Assembly: GCA_965205255.1 (NCBI GenBank)
Contig: OZ242051.1
Location: forward strand, 1,550,001 to 1,614,000
Source of the DNA: G965205255 sp965205255
GTDB lineage: Bacteria > Pseudomonadota > Gammaproteobacteria > Pseudomonadales > Endozoicomonadaceae
Direction of reading: 5' to 3'
Length of the DNA stretch: 64,000 bases
This document shows positions 6,921-15,338 of this stretch, one piece after another; the first letter of the stretch is position 1, and each line of letters starts with the position of its first letter. The notes under the pieces are model-generated. The model worked only from the letters and a program-made list of their open reading frames with translations, was not told where the DNA came from and made no database searches. The position numbers and the translations under genes are program-made.

Positions 6921-7559
6921 GGCTCCGTTGCAAAAAATCGCTAATCAGGCAGACTTACTGAAACAACAGGTAAGGGATGGGTATGTCTGACTTTAAATGG
7001 CGTCATTTTTCGGGGGATATTATTCTTTTAACCGTGCGCTGGTGCTGAAAACCCAGCTAGATAGAGTTCCAGTTGGAAAGTTGATGAAACCTACATCAGA
7101 GTGAAAGGGAAATGGATGTACCTGTACCGAGCCATTACCAAAGAGGGATAAACCGTCGACTTTTATCTCTCTGCTACCCGCAATCAAAAAACTGCTAAAC
7201 GCTTTCTGGGTCAGGCGTTCAATAGTATTAAGCCTTACAAGCATCCCCCCCACTTTAAACACCGATAAAGATAAGGCTATGGTCCTGCTATCAAAGCGCT
7301 GAAAGAGGAAGGAGTCTGCGCTGAGTCTCTAGGTCACCGACAAGTAAAGTATCTTAATAATCAGATTGAATCTAACCATGGAAAGTTAAAACGCCTAATT
7401 AATCCTGTGCGTGGGTTTCAATCAAAGCAGACGGCCTATGCCACCATCAGAGGATTTGAGGTCATGCGCATGTTCAGAAAAGGTCAGATGGATTTATGGT
7501 ATTGCGGTCAGGGGATAGCAGGTGAAGTGCGTCTGGTGCAAAGCCAGTTCGTTTTTTGA
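6921..7559 (+). pseudogene. Decayed IS6/IS26-like element at the array end
   Basis: The left terminal repeat GGCTCCGTTGCAAAAA (6921-6936) matches IS6-family ends. The transposase begins at 6983 with MSDFKWRHFSGDIILLTVRW, then an internal stretch is missing. The catalytic region resumes as DETYIRVKGKWMYLYRAI, followed by an in-frame stop, TVDFYLSATRNQKTAKRF, further stops, and an intact C-terminus (HRQVKYLNNQIESNHGKLKR to VRLVQSQFVF). The right terminal repeat is missing. The C-terminal segment is the source of the fragments between array units, which suggests that this IS supplied the homology or junction used to amplify the array (inference). It cannot move by itself. Confidence 0.85.
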
Positions 7560-7637
7560 GAGAAAAGGAACAGGAAAATCTTATCCTGAACAATTATTTG
7601 CAACGGAACCAAACATTTACACAATCACCCAAAACCT

Positions 7638-8798
7638 TTATAGCATCAACGAAGCTAGATATTCAGCCTTATCAGTTTTTTCCCAAGAAAAGCCTTCTTC
7701 ATTACGACCAAAGTGACCATATGTCGCTGTTTTTCTGTAACAAGGCTTTTTAAGATCAAGCATTTGCAAAATACCATAAGGTGTTAAATCAAAGTTTTCC
7801 CGCACCAGTTTAACAATTAATTCATCATCAACTTTTCCGGTACCAAAGGTATTAAGTGAAATAGACGTAGGTTCTACTACACCAATAGCATAAGATACCT
7901 GAATTTCACAACGATCAGCCAGACCCGCAGCAACTATATTTTTAGTAACATACCTACAGGCATATGCGGCTGATCTGTCAACTTTGGAAGGATCTTTGCC
8001 AGAAAAGGCACCGCCACCATGATGCGCAACACCACCATAAGTATCAACAATAATTTTTCGGCCTGTAAGCCCACAATCACCCACAGGACCACCAATAACG
8101 AACCTGCCAGTAGGGTTAATATGATAAAGTGTCTTATCATGCAGCCAGTCAGACGGCAAAGATGGCTTGATAATTTCTTCGAGTATTGCCTCTTTCAATT
8201 CAGATTGGCAAATACTTGGTGCATGTTGTGTAGATAACACAACTGCGTCAATTCCTATTGGCTCATGCTTATCATTATAACGAAATGTTACCTGACTTTT
8301 GGCATCAGGACGAAGCCAAGAAAGCGTGCCTTTTTTACGTAATTCTGCCTGACGTTTAACCAGTTTATGAGCATAATAAATGGGGGCAGGCATAAGTACA
8401 TCTGTTTCATTGGAGGCATAGCCAAACATTAATCCTTGGTCACCTGCACCCTGTTTTTTTGCCTCTTCACAATTAACACCTTGTGCAATATCGGGTGACT
8501 GCTTACCAATCGCATTAATTACCGCCAGAGTATTGCCATCAAACCCTAAATCACTGTGGTTATATCCAATATCTGTAACTACCTCACGAACCAGTTCTTC
8601 AATATCTACATAGGTATGCGTGGTCATCTCTCCAGCTAATATCACCATACCTGTCTTTACTAATGTTTCAACTGCAACTCTGGCATCAGGATCACTTATT
8701 AAAACAGCATCTAAAACAGCGTCAGATATCTGGTCTGCAATTTTATCAGGATGACCTTCTGACACTGATTCAGATGTAAATAGATTGTATTCTTGCAC
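7638..8798 (-). CDS. metK: S-adenosylmethionine synthase
   Basis: 386 residues, the normal length for MetK. Makes S-adenosylmethionine from methionine and ATP in the cytosol. Diagnostic sequences are visible: SVSEGHPDKIADQISDAVLD near the N-terminus (ATP and metal binding), GAGDQGLMFGYA around residue 117, the loop GRFVIGGPVGDCGLTGRKII, and GGGAFSGKDPSKVDRSAAY, which carries substrate and phosphate ligands. It stands alone, with its 3' end toward the array-terminal IS remnant and its 5' end toward a long intergenic stretch. An apparent cytosolic housekeeping gene next to the array argues that the array is truly chromosomal. Confidence 0.97.
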   Translation of the reverse strand: MQEYNLFTSESVSEGHPDKIADQISDAVLDAVLISDPDARVAVETLVKTGMVILAGEMTTHTYVDIEELVREVVTDIGYNHSDLGFDGNTLAVINAIGKQSPDIAQGVNCEEAKKQGAGDQGLMFGYASNETDVLMPAPIYYAHKLVKRQAELRKKGTLSWLRPDAKSQVTFRYNDKHEPIGIDAVVLSTQHAPSICQSELKEAILEEIIKPSLPSDWLHDKTLYHINPTGRFVIGGPVGDCGLTGRKIIVDTYGGVAHHGGGAFSGKDPSKVDRSAAYACRYVTKNIVAAGLADRCEIQVSYAIGVVEPTSISLNTFGTGKVDDELIVKLVRENFDLTPYGILQMLDLKKPCYRKTATYGHFGRNEEGFSWEKTDKAEYLASLML

Positions 8799-9204
8799 AG
8801 TCTTGCTTTCCTTAAAATTTATTCTTTCTGCCAGCAGATTACAGGCTAAAAAATGGTTATATACTGGTATGAATTTTAGAGAATTATTTAGGGTCTGCTC
8901 TGCTATTATTTCAGATTATTGCAAACAACATGATTGATGGTTGTGGCTTTATTCAGAATTAGATGTCCTTTCTGTGATATGACTTAAGACCCTACCAAAA
9001 AAAATGCGAAAAAAAATACACAAAAAAACACAAAAAAACACAAAATTCTGCAACCAACTAATCTGATGCCAGTTCAAAAGATTATACGAGCTGCAATTTT
9101 ACCACTATTTACCCGAATTTACTAAACAACCCCTGATGACTTTGGAAAGGAGTATGCCTGCATCCTGTACATGAATCAGGTATAATTTATAAAAGGCAAA
9201 AAAA
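8799..9204. other. Intergenic region between divergent genes; A-rich track
   Basis: About 400 bp without a credible gene between metK and the amidotransferase gene. It holds an A-rich segment (about 8997-9046) with short repeats of the ACACAAAAA type and is expected to carry the two divergent promoters. I cannot pick the promoters with confidence. Confidence 0.5.
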
Positions 9205-9244
9205 TTAACCATAATAAAACGAAAACGATAGTTTTATTGGTTAA
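9205..9244 (+). promoter_or_regulatory. Inverted repeat upstream of amidotransferase gene
   Basis: TTAACCATAATAAAAC pairs with GTTTTATTGGTTAA across a 10-nt loop: 14 pairs with a 2-nt bulge. It lies about 28 bp before the start codon, so it could be an operator or a 5'-UTR hairpin. There is no long T run after it, so it is not a typical terminator. Confidence 0.5.
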
Positions 9245-9271
9245 GCATAATCAAAGGGAACTCTAACAATT

Positions 9272-9988
9272 ATGACGCATATAGGCATATTACAATGTGA
9301 TAAAGTTCAGTCAAGATATAAGAGTGATCGACCAAGCTATCAGCAAATGTTTGCTACTTTGCTTCACGCCAAAGATGAATCTCTCCGGTTTACAACATAT
9401 GTCTGTTTCGATGATCATTTTCCCAGTGATATTACCTGTTGCGATGCGTGGCTGATTACGGGCAGTAAAAGTGCCTGCTATGAAAACCTTCCATGGATGC
9501 TTAAGCTTGAAGACCTCATTCGTGAATTTTATATAAATGGGGTCCCTTGTATAGGAGTTTGCTTTGGCCATCAAATTATGGCACTGGCTTTAGGTGGCAA
9601 GGTTGAAAAATCTCCTAAAGGCTGGGGTGTTGGCACTGCGACGATTAAGTTGTGTGACAATCTACCTTGGATGCAACCCTTTAAAGATCAGTTGAATATT
9701 CCAGTAAGTCATCAGGATCAAATAGTAAAACTGCCTGATGAAGCAAATATCATTGGTGGCAGTGATTTTTGTCCCTATTTTTTACTCAACTATGGCACTT
9801 CTCTCATGAGTATTCAGGGACACCCAGAGTTTTCCAAGTCTTATGCTGAAGCATTAATTCATGAGCGCAAAAAGGATATTGGTCAGAAAAGATCAAAGCA
9901 AGCACTGGAATCACTGAATAAATCAGCAGATTCCATGCTTTTTGCACAATGGATGCTTAGCTTTATAACACAGGATCGTAACAGTTAA
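9272..9988 (+). CDS. Class I glutamine amidotransferase domain protein
   Basis: 238 residues forming a single GATase1 domain. The nucleophile elbow GVCFGHQIMALALGG carries the catalytic Cys, and SIQGHPEF near residue 188 carries the catalytic His and Glu. Stand-alone proteins of this type (YfeJ/GuaA-N-like) hydrolyse glutamine or related gamma-glutamyl amides; the acceptor enzyme is not evident. No synthetase domain follows, so this is not a full GMP synthase. It is monocistronic, divergent from metK, with a GGGA ribosome-binding site somewhat far from the ATG. Assignment to the superfamily is secure; the substrate is unknown. Confidence 0.85.
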   Translation: MTHIGILQCDKVQSRYKSDRPSYQQMFATLLHAKDESLRFTTYVCFDDHFPSDITCCDAWLITGSKSACYENLPWMLKLEDLIREFYINGVPCIGVCFGHQIMALALGGKVEKSPKGWGVGTATIKLCDNLPWMQPFKDQLNIPVSHQDQIVKLPDEANIIGGSDFCPYFLLNYGTSLMSIQGHPEFSKSYAEALIHERKKDIGQKRSKQALESLNKSADSMLFAQWMLSFITQDRNS

Positions 9989-10050
9989 AAACGAGCATTT
10001 ATCAGGAATAAATACAAGGCACATCGGTAAATGATGAAACAATACCATAA

Positions 10051-10200
10051 CCTGTTTCTAACTACAGTTATAAGCATGCTTTTATGGCTTGCTGTTAAAA
10101 TTTAAGTGACGAGTTATAACCCGCTCTTACAAAGAGCTTCAACGCATAACTGCAAGATAAAAAAGTAGCGCAATAAGAAGTTGGAAGTAAGCTTTAGTAT
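10051..10200 (+). repeat. Intergenic repeat family, copy 1 (forward)
   Basis: About 150 bp beginning near TGTTTCTAACTACAG and ending near GTAGCGCAATAAGAAGTT plus a short tail. The core contains TATGGCTTGCTGTTA and, about 50 bp later, CAACGCATAAC-TGCAAG, which are inverted relative to each other (CTTGCTGTTA/TAACAGCAAG in the best copies). The same layout recurs at four other intergenic sites in this window. It has no coding capacity. Confidence 0.75.
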
Positions 10201-10353
10201 CACTGCCAACAGATACTATATTGGGAGTGCACTCTAAGATTCAAAAGAATTTTCTCCTAACCGAATCATATTTCTAACAACAATCATAGGTTATATTGAG
10301 CGGAGCTGTTATTATCATACGCTTTGTACTGTTTATTATCAGGGTGAGATTAC

Positions 10354-11649
10354 GTGGCTAAATCGTTGCAGGCAATTCGGGGTATGAATGATCTGTGGCC
10401 AGAAGAAACTCCTGTCTGGCGCTATGTTGAAAACACAATGCAAAATATTCTCAGGCAATACAACTTCCATGAAATTCGTACGCCTGTACTCGAACCTACA
10501 CAACTTTTTCAACGCAGTGTCGGCGAGCATACCGATATTGTCGAAAAAGAGATGTATACCTTTGATGATCGAAATGGCGACTCTTTATCGCTGCGCCCTG
10601 AATTAACTGCGGGCATCGTCAGAGCAGGTATTCAACATGGATTCCTTTATAATCAGGTGAAACGATTATGGAGTATTAACTCTGTATTCAGACACGAGCG
10701 CCCACAAAAAGGGCGATATCGTCAATTTCACCAGTTAAGTGTTGAATCTTTTGGCATGAGCGGTGCTCAGGCTGATGCAGAGCTTATTCTGCTTAGTGCC
10801 AGGCTTTGGAAAACATTAGGTATCGAAAAACATCTGACTTTAGAGTTAAACACACTTGGTACAGGCGAAGAGCGTATCGCATACCGTAATGCTCTTGTGG
10901 ATTATTTTAGTCAACACATAAACTCGTTAGATGAAGATAGTAAGCGCAGATTAACTACGAATCCTTTACGCATTCTTGATAGCAAAGATTCAAAAACTAA
11001 AAAAATTATTGAAGATGCACCTAAAATGCACGACTACATTGGTATGAAAACCCAACAGGAATTTACCACACTGCTGGCCATTCTCGACGATAACAACATT
11101 AACTATACGGTAAATCAAACTCTCGTGCGTGGTCTCGATTATTACTGTAAAACTGTATTCGAATGGACAACAGTTGTACTAGGCTCACAAGGTACCGTTT
11201 GTGGCGGTGGACGTTATGATCCATTAGTTGAAATGCTTGGAGGAAAACCTACATCCGCCTGTGGGTTTGGGCTAGGTATTGAGCGTTTGATTCTGTTGCT
11301 GGAAACCACTGGAAATATTCCTGCATCGATTAATAATGATGCAGATCTGTCACTAGTGGCGACAAATGATGCAGAAATTTATGCGATGGCGCTGGCTGAA
11401 AAAGTGCGAAATCAGCTACCTGATTGTAAATTCCAAGCTAATTTTGGGGGTAGCTTTAAAAGTCAAATGAAACGGGCTAATCGCTCAGGTGCTACTCTGG
11501 CGCTGATTGTCGAGAAGTCTAAAGCTGAAAACAATCAGATAACCTTAAAATATTTAAGGGAAGACAAACCTCAACAAACCGATAGTGAAGCATCTATTAT
11601 TGCGTTAGCAGGTAAGTTGCTTGCAGAGAAAAAATCGCCAAAAGCGTAA
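10354..11649 (+). CDS. hisS: Histidyl-tRNA synthetase
   Basis: 431 residues, normal for class II HisRS; charges tRNA-His in the cytosol. Start is GTG with AGGGTGAG upstream, giving MAKSLQAIRGMNDLWPEE, the conserved N-terminus. Motif 2 region (VFRHERPQKGRYRQFHQ), the HisRS signature LVRGLDYYCKTVFEW, and motif 3 (CGFGLGIERLILLLE) are all visible, followed by the anticodon-binding domain. It leads the hisS-yfgM-bamB order common in gammaproteobacteria; the usual upstream ispG is not present within this window. Confidence 0.97.
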   Translation: MAKSLQAIRGMNDLWPEETPVWRYVENTMQNILRQYNFHEIRTPVLEPTQLFQRSVGEHTDIVEKEMYTFDDRNGDSLSLRPELTAGIVRAGIQHGFLYNQVKRLWSINSVFRHERPQKGRYRQFHQLSVESFGMSGAQADAELILLSARLWKTLGIEKHLTLELNTLGTGEERIAYRNALVDYFSQHINSLDEDSKRRLTTNPLRILDSKDSKTKKIIEDAPKMHDYIGMKTQQEFTTLLAILDDNNINYTVNQTLVRGLDYYCKTVFEWTTVVLGSQGTVCGGGRYDPLVEMLGGKPTSACGFGLGIERLILLLETTGNIPASINNDADLSLVATNDAEIYAMALAEKVRNQLPDCKFQANFGGSFKSQMKRANRSGATLALIVEKSKAENNQITLKYLREDKPQQTDSEASIIALAGKLLAEKKSPKA

Positions 11650-11742
11650 CATTTTTATTTCATAAATCAATAGTTTGTTTACTGAAATAGCATTAAGGTG
11701 TGCTCTGATCAGAAAAGCGAAGATAAGAGGAGGGTAACCACT

Positions 11743-12423
11743 GTGACTTATCAAACGGAAGACGAACAGCTGGCAGTTCTAGGCCAGCTTTGGAAAAAAT
11801 ACGGCACTAAAGTGATTGGTGTAATTGCTGTTATAGCGATTGGATTTTATCTTTATAATGCATGGAATAATCACTTAAACACGAAAGCTAGGGAAGCGTC
11901 TGCACTTTACCAGCAGCTCACCTATCTTAACAATACTGTGCAACCGGGAAAAACACTTAACAAAGAGCAAATGAAGTCGTTCAATCATGTGGTATCACAA
12001 CTTCAAAAAGATTTTCCTGATAGCACCTACACTCAATATGCTTACCTGCTCCAGGCTAAACAAGCTATGGATATAAATAAACCGGAGGAAGCAAAGTCTG
12101 CCCTCAATGCGGTTATTACAGGTTCTGATGATAAAAACTTAAAAGAGCTTGCATCAATAAGACTTTCTCATATTTTAATTGGTGAAGGAAAAGAAGGTGC
12201 AAAAGAAGCTTTGATTATGCTTAAAAAAACAGTCAATCCGGAAGCTTTCGTTGTCTCATACCAAGAGGCCATGGGTGATGCTTATTTAGCTGTAAATGAG
12301 ACAGGTAAAGCCCATGATGCTTACAAAAAGGCACTTGAAGCTGCCAAAAAAGACGATACATCAAGATCGCTTATTCAAATAAAACTTAATAATATTTCAC
12401 CGCCTGAGGAGGCTACCAAGTGA
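11743..12423 (+). CDS. yfgM: YfgM-type periplasmic ancillary chaperone/TPR protein
   Basis: 226 residues from the GTG preceded by GAGGAGGG, a much better ribosome-binding site than for an alternative GTG 45 bp upstream. A single N-terminal membrane anchor (residues about 23-41, VIGVIAVIAIGFYLYNAW) is followed by a periplasmic TPR-like helical domain (YAYLLQAKQAMDINKPEEAKS and later repeats). In E. coli YfgM binds the SecYEG/PpiD complex and helps periplasmic proteins fold. Its stop codon overlaps the bamB start, so the two are translationally coupled. Confidence 0.88.
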   Translation: MTYQTEDEQLAVLGQLWKKYGTKVIGVIAVIAIGFYLYNAWNNHLNTKAREASALYQQLTYLNNTVQPGKTLNKEQMKSFNHVVSQLQKDFPDSTYTQYAYLLQAKQAMDINKPEEAKSALNAVITGSDDKNLKELASIRLSHILIGEGKEGAKEALIMLKKTVNPEAFVVSYQEAMGDAYLAVNETGKAHDAYKKALEAAKKDDTSRSLIQIKLNNISPPEEATK

Positions 12424-13601
12424 TGAAACACACCACGCATAGTGCTTTAGCAGGTTTCCTGTGTAAAGCCTCTATTACTGGTTTTATAGCATTGATGCTT
12501 ACCGCCTGTAGTCTTTTTTCGTCCGACAGTTCAGGTCCAAAGCCATCACCTCTACTAGCCTTTACACAAAAAGTAAGCGTTGGTGAGTTATGGAGCACGC
12601 AAGTAGGCAATGGTCAGGGCAACATATGGCTTGGCATTCATCCAGCTGTTTCTGGTGATACTATTTATGCAGCAAGCCATTCAGGTGAGGTAGTGGCAAT
12701 AAACCGTATCACTGGTAAGAAACAATGGCAAATCTCTCTGAATAAGCCTGTCACAGCAGGAGTTAGTACCGGACATGGACTGGTTTTAACAGGTACATCC
12801 AAAGGAGCTTTAATTGCACTTGATGCATTATCTGGAAAAAGAAAATGGACAGCCGATGCAAGTGGTGAAATCCTTTCAGCACCGGCTATTGCAGGTAATG
12901 TGGTGGTTACCCAAACTGTGAACGGCAAAGTGACAGCCTTTGATGCTGAGAGTGGAAAACAATTATGGCAACAAACCTCTATTCTTCCAGTATTGTTGCT
13001 CCGAGGTAATGCCTCTCCCGTGATTTCCGGAAATCTAGTATTTACCGGCTTTTCCAGTGGCAACCTTAATGCATGGGATTTATATACCGGCAAGGAAATC
13101 TGGCAGAACACCGTTGCACTACCGGAAGGTTCTTCTGAGCTTAAACGTATGGTCGATGTTGACGCAACACCACTACTGGTGGGTAAAAAAATATATGTCA
13201 TCAGTTATCAGGGTAAGATGAAAGCAATTAATGCATCAAATGGTCAAACATTATGGAGCAGAAAAGCCTCTGGTTATCAGGGAATGACTGCATCCACTGA
13301 TAGTTTGTATATCACCAATAGCAGCGACGAAGTATCTGCCATTGACGAATCTTCCGGTGGTAATTCTTGGACACAAAAAAAACTCACTCACCGGCAGTTA
13401 ACTGCACCTGTTGCTATCGGGAACTATATTGTAACGGGCGATTTTGATGGTTACCTCCATGTATTATCTCAGACAGACGGAAGTATTGTCGGACGTTATA
13501 AAACAGGGTCATCCGGCATTAGAGTACAGCCAATTATCAAGGGTAATACCATTTATATTTTCAGCAATAGTGGAAAGCTTGCAGCACTTACAATAAACTG
13601 A
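12423..13601 (+). CDS. bamB: Outer membrane protein assembly factor BamB (lipoprotein)
   Basis: 392 residues. Signal peptide with lipobox L-T-A-C near residue 29, so it is a lipidated outer-membrane lipoprotein. The body is an eight-bladed PQQ-type beta-propeller, seen as repeated blocks such as ALDALSGKRKWTADASGE, AFDAESGKQLWQQ, AWDLYTGKEIWQN and AINASNGQTLWSRKASG. It belongs to the BAM complex that inserts outer-membrane beta-barrels. The ATG overlaps the yfgM stop (TGATG) and has GAGGAGG upstream. The gene der, which commonly follows bamB, is not next to it here. Confidence 0.95.
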   Translation: MKHTTHSALAGFLCKASITGFIALMLTACSLFSSDSSGPKPSPLLAFTQKVSVGELWSTQVGNGQGNIWLGIHPAVSGDTIYAASHSGEVVAINRITGKKQWQISLNKPVTAGVSTGHGLVLTGTSKGALIALDALSGKRKWTADASGEILSAPAIAGNVVVTQTVNGKVTAFDAESGKQLWQQTSILPVLLLRGNASPVISGNLVFTGFSSGNLNAWDLYTGKEIWQNTVALPEGSSELKRMVDVDATPLLVGKKIYVISYQGKMKAINASNGQTLWSRKASGYQGMTASTDSLYITNSSDEVSAIDESSGGNSWTQKKLTHRQLTAPVAIGNYIVTGDFDGYLHVLSQTDGSIVGRYKTGSSGIRVQPIIKGNTIYIFSNSGKLAALTIN

Positions 13602-13716
13602 TTTTCAGCAATACCAAAATCTGCGGTAATTACGGTTAAACATATGCTCTCATTTATACTGGTGGGAGCCCTCCTTTCAAATAATCCAATGCAAAATTAT
13701 TCGGGTGGTATTTTCG

Positions 13717-14598
13717 ATGGTCGCATTATTGTCACACCAGTGTTTTAACAATTTCAGCGATGCTTGTGCTGAAATTGAATCAAGAATAAAACATGACGCA
13801 CAGTTGTTTTCTCTGTTTGAAAGTATGAAAACATCTGAGATGGGGCGCTTTTTGATTGAAAACCGTGGATTAAATGGTTATTGGACTGAGTTAGCTTGTC
13901 GTTTTCCTTATTTTTCTGAAGAATACAAAAATCTGCCAGAATTTGATATTGAATTATTGACTCAGTATCCTTTAGTACTTGCCACACAAGAACGATTTCT
14001 GCTGTTTAAAAAAGAAATAGCCTGTACAGTTGAGAACGAAATGGCTGTACTTTCTGCACCTGCCGGCACATTGCCTGAGTTTCAAAATGAGAACTATGAC
14101 AATAAAAAATTTTCTATTACTGCATTAGATATTGACCCAGAAATTGAAGTGTTATTAAAACAGCGCGTACAAGAGTCTAAACTAAAAAATAATTATCATT
14201 TATTGCTTCAGGATATTTTTGAATATGATGCAAAAAACCAATTCGACATAGCTATAGCTAATGGCTTAAATATTTACATTGATGATTACAGCAAAGTTTT
14301 AGAGCTTTATAATGTATATATAAAAGCATTAAAACCTGGTGGAAAGTTGATTACAAGCTTTTTAACACCACCCCCAAGCGTTAGTAATCCGTCTCCGTGG
14401 AAAACTGAAAGCCTTGAGCTTTTTTGGCTACAACGGCAGAAAAATATTTTTATCGATATACTTCAATCAACATGGTCTCACTTTATGAGTGAAGATACTT
14501 TTACCGGTTTATTAAAAGAAGCCGGATTTAAAAACATCAGTATAACTTGGGATAAATGCCGAATGTTTCCTATGGTTACAGCCATAAAGCCTGCCTGA
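13717..14598 (+). CDS. Class I SAM-dependent methyltransferase, substrate unknown
   Basis: 293 residues from the ATG (an in-frame GTG 12 bp upstream is an alternative). The C-terminal two thirds look like a Rossmann methyltransferase: VLSAPAGTLPEF in the motif I position, ITALDIDPEIEVLLKQR as the acidic end of strand 2, DIAIANGLNIYIDD as motif II/post-II, and LKPGGKLITSFL as motif III. Motif I is atypical (SAPAGT rather than GxGxG). The N-terminal 90 residues are helical and unfamiliar. It sits alone after bamB. The class is reasonably certain; the target is unknown. Confidence 0.75.
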   Translation: MVALLSHQCFNNFSDACAEIESRIKHDAQLFSLFESMKTSEMGRFLIENRGLNGYWTELACRFPYFSEEYKNLPEFDIELLTQYPLVLATQERFLLFKKEIACTVENEMAVLSAPAGTLPEFQNENYDNKKFSITALDIDPEIEVLLKQRVQESKLKNNYHLLLQDIFEYDAKNQFDIAIANGLNIYIDDYSKVLELYNVYIKALKPGGKLITSFLTPPPSVSNPSPWKTESLELFWLQRQKNIFIDILQSTWSHFMSEDTFTGLLKEAGFKNISITWDKCRMFPMVTAIKPA

Positions 14599-14937
14599 GT
14601 TTTTTTCTCTTAAAAAGTGTCTGAGACAGTGTTCAGGCCTCTTTCTCAGACAAAAAGCCGCCTATTATGTATCTATTCATTCATCAGTTACCATACATAC
14701 TCTGGCAGACTGGTTTTGTCGGCAACCAATACTTTTTTTGCTTGGCACAGGGTTACATGCTTATACTGAAGGTTTGCGATCAACTTTGCATTATTATTAT
14801 AAATTTGTTAACATCCCGCTACTTTTCGTTAGAACTGGGGACATACCTCAGATTCGGTGACGTGTACGGTGCTGGAAATGTAGCTAAAAAAATCATTATC
14901 TTGTAGCGGTACACACTTTTAGTTAAAGGCGCTAGCT
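14599..14937. other. Intergenic region before rpmE
   Basis: A short hairpin (TCTGAGA with TCTCAGA, about 14619-14651) follows the methyltransferase gene but has no T run. The rest contains only a 79-codon open frame with no ribosome-binding site and no bacterial-looking protein, which I do not call. The rpmE promoter is expected here. Confidence 0.4.
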
Positions 14938-15153
14938 ATGAAAAAAGATCTTCACCCTGAATATAAAAACATCAAAGCTACCTGTAGCTGTGGCAACGTG
15001 GTTGAAACCAAGTCTACTCTCTGTAAAGATATTTCTTTGGATGTTTGTTCTGCCTGTCATCCTTTTTATACAGGGAAACAGAAAACACTTGACACAGGTG
15101 GTCGTATTGATCGTTTCAACAAGCGCTTTGGTGCACTCTCAGGAAAAAGGTAG
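14938..15153 (+). CDS. rpmE: 50S ribosomal protein L31 (zinc-binding form)
   Basis: 71 residues starting MKKDLHPEYKNIKATCSCGN. Cysteines in CSC and CSAC (ending CSACHPFYTGKQK) mark the C+ zinc-binding version of L31 rather than the zinc-free YkgM paralogue. It is a peripheral protein of the large ribosomal subunit. A strong hairpin terminator follows. rpmE close to a malic enzyme gene is also found in Pseudomonas. Confidence 0.95.
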   Translation: MKKDLHPEYKNIKATCSCGNVVETKSTLCKDISLDVCSACHPFYTGKQKTLDTGGRIDRFNKRFGALSGKR

Positions 15154-15194
15154 TTCAGTTTTAGTTCTGGGCAACCCGAGCAATATTTATAAAA

Positions 15195-15232
15195 CATTAA
15201 AAAAAAGCGCCTAAGTGCGCTTTTTTTAATGT
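15195..15232. terminator. Bidirectional rho-independent terminator
   Basis: ACATTAAAAAAAAGCGC pairs with GCGCTTTTTTTAATGT around a short loop. A run of As before and Ts after makes it usable on both strands; it ends the rpmE transcript. Confidence 0.85.
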
Positions 15233-15338
15233 TTTATTTAACGTATAGTCAATGAAGGTATGCATATATATCTTATGCGAAAATCTACTTCTAAATTTAT
15301 TTTTTTTCATTTACCTTCTTAATATAGGCTATGCGTTT

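Noticed and set aside
14667..14906. 79-codon open frame upstream of rpmE
   Set aside because: No ribosome-binding site and an unlikely composition; probably chance.
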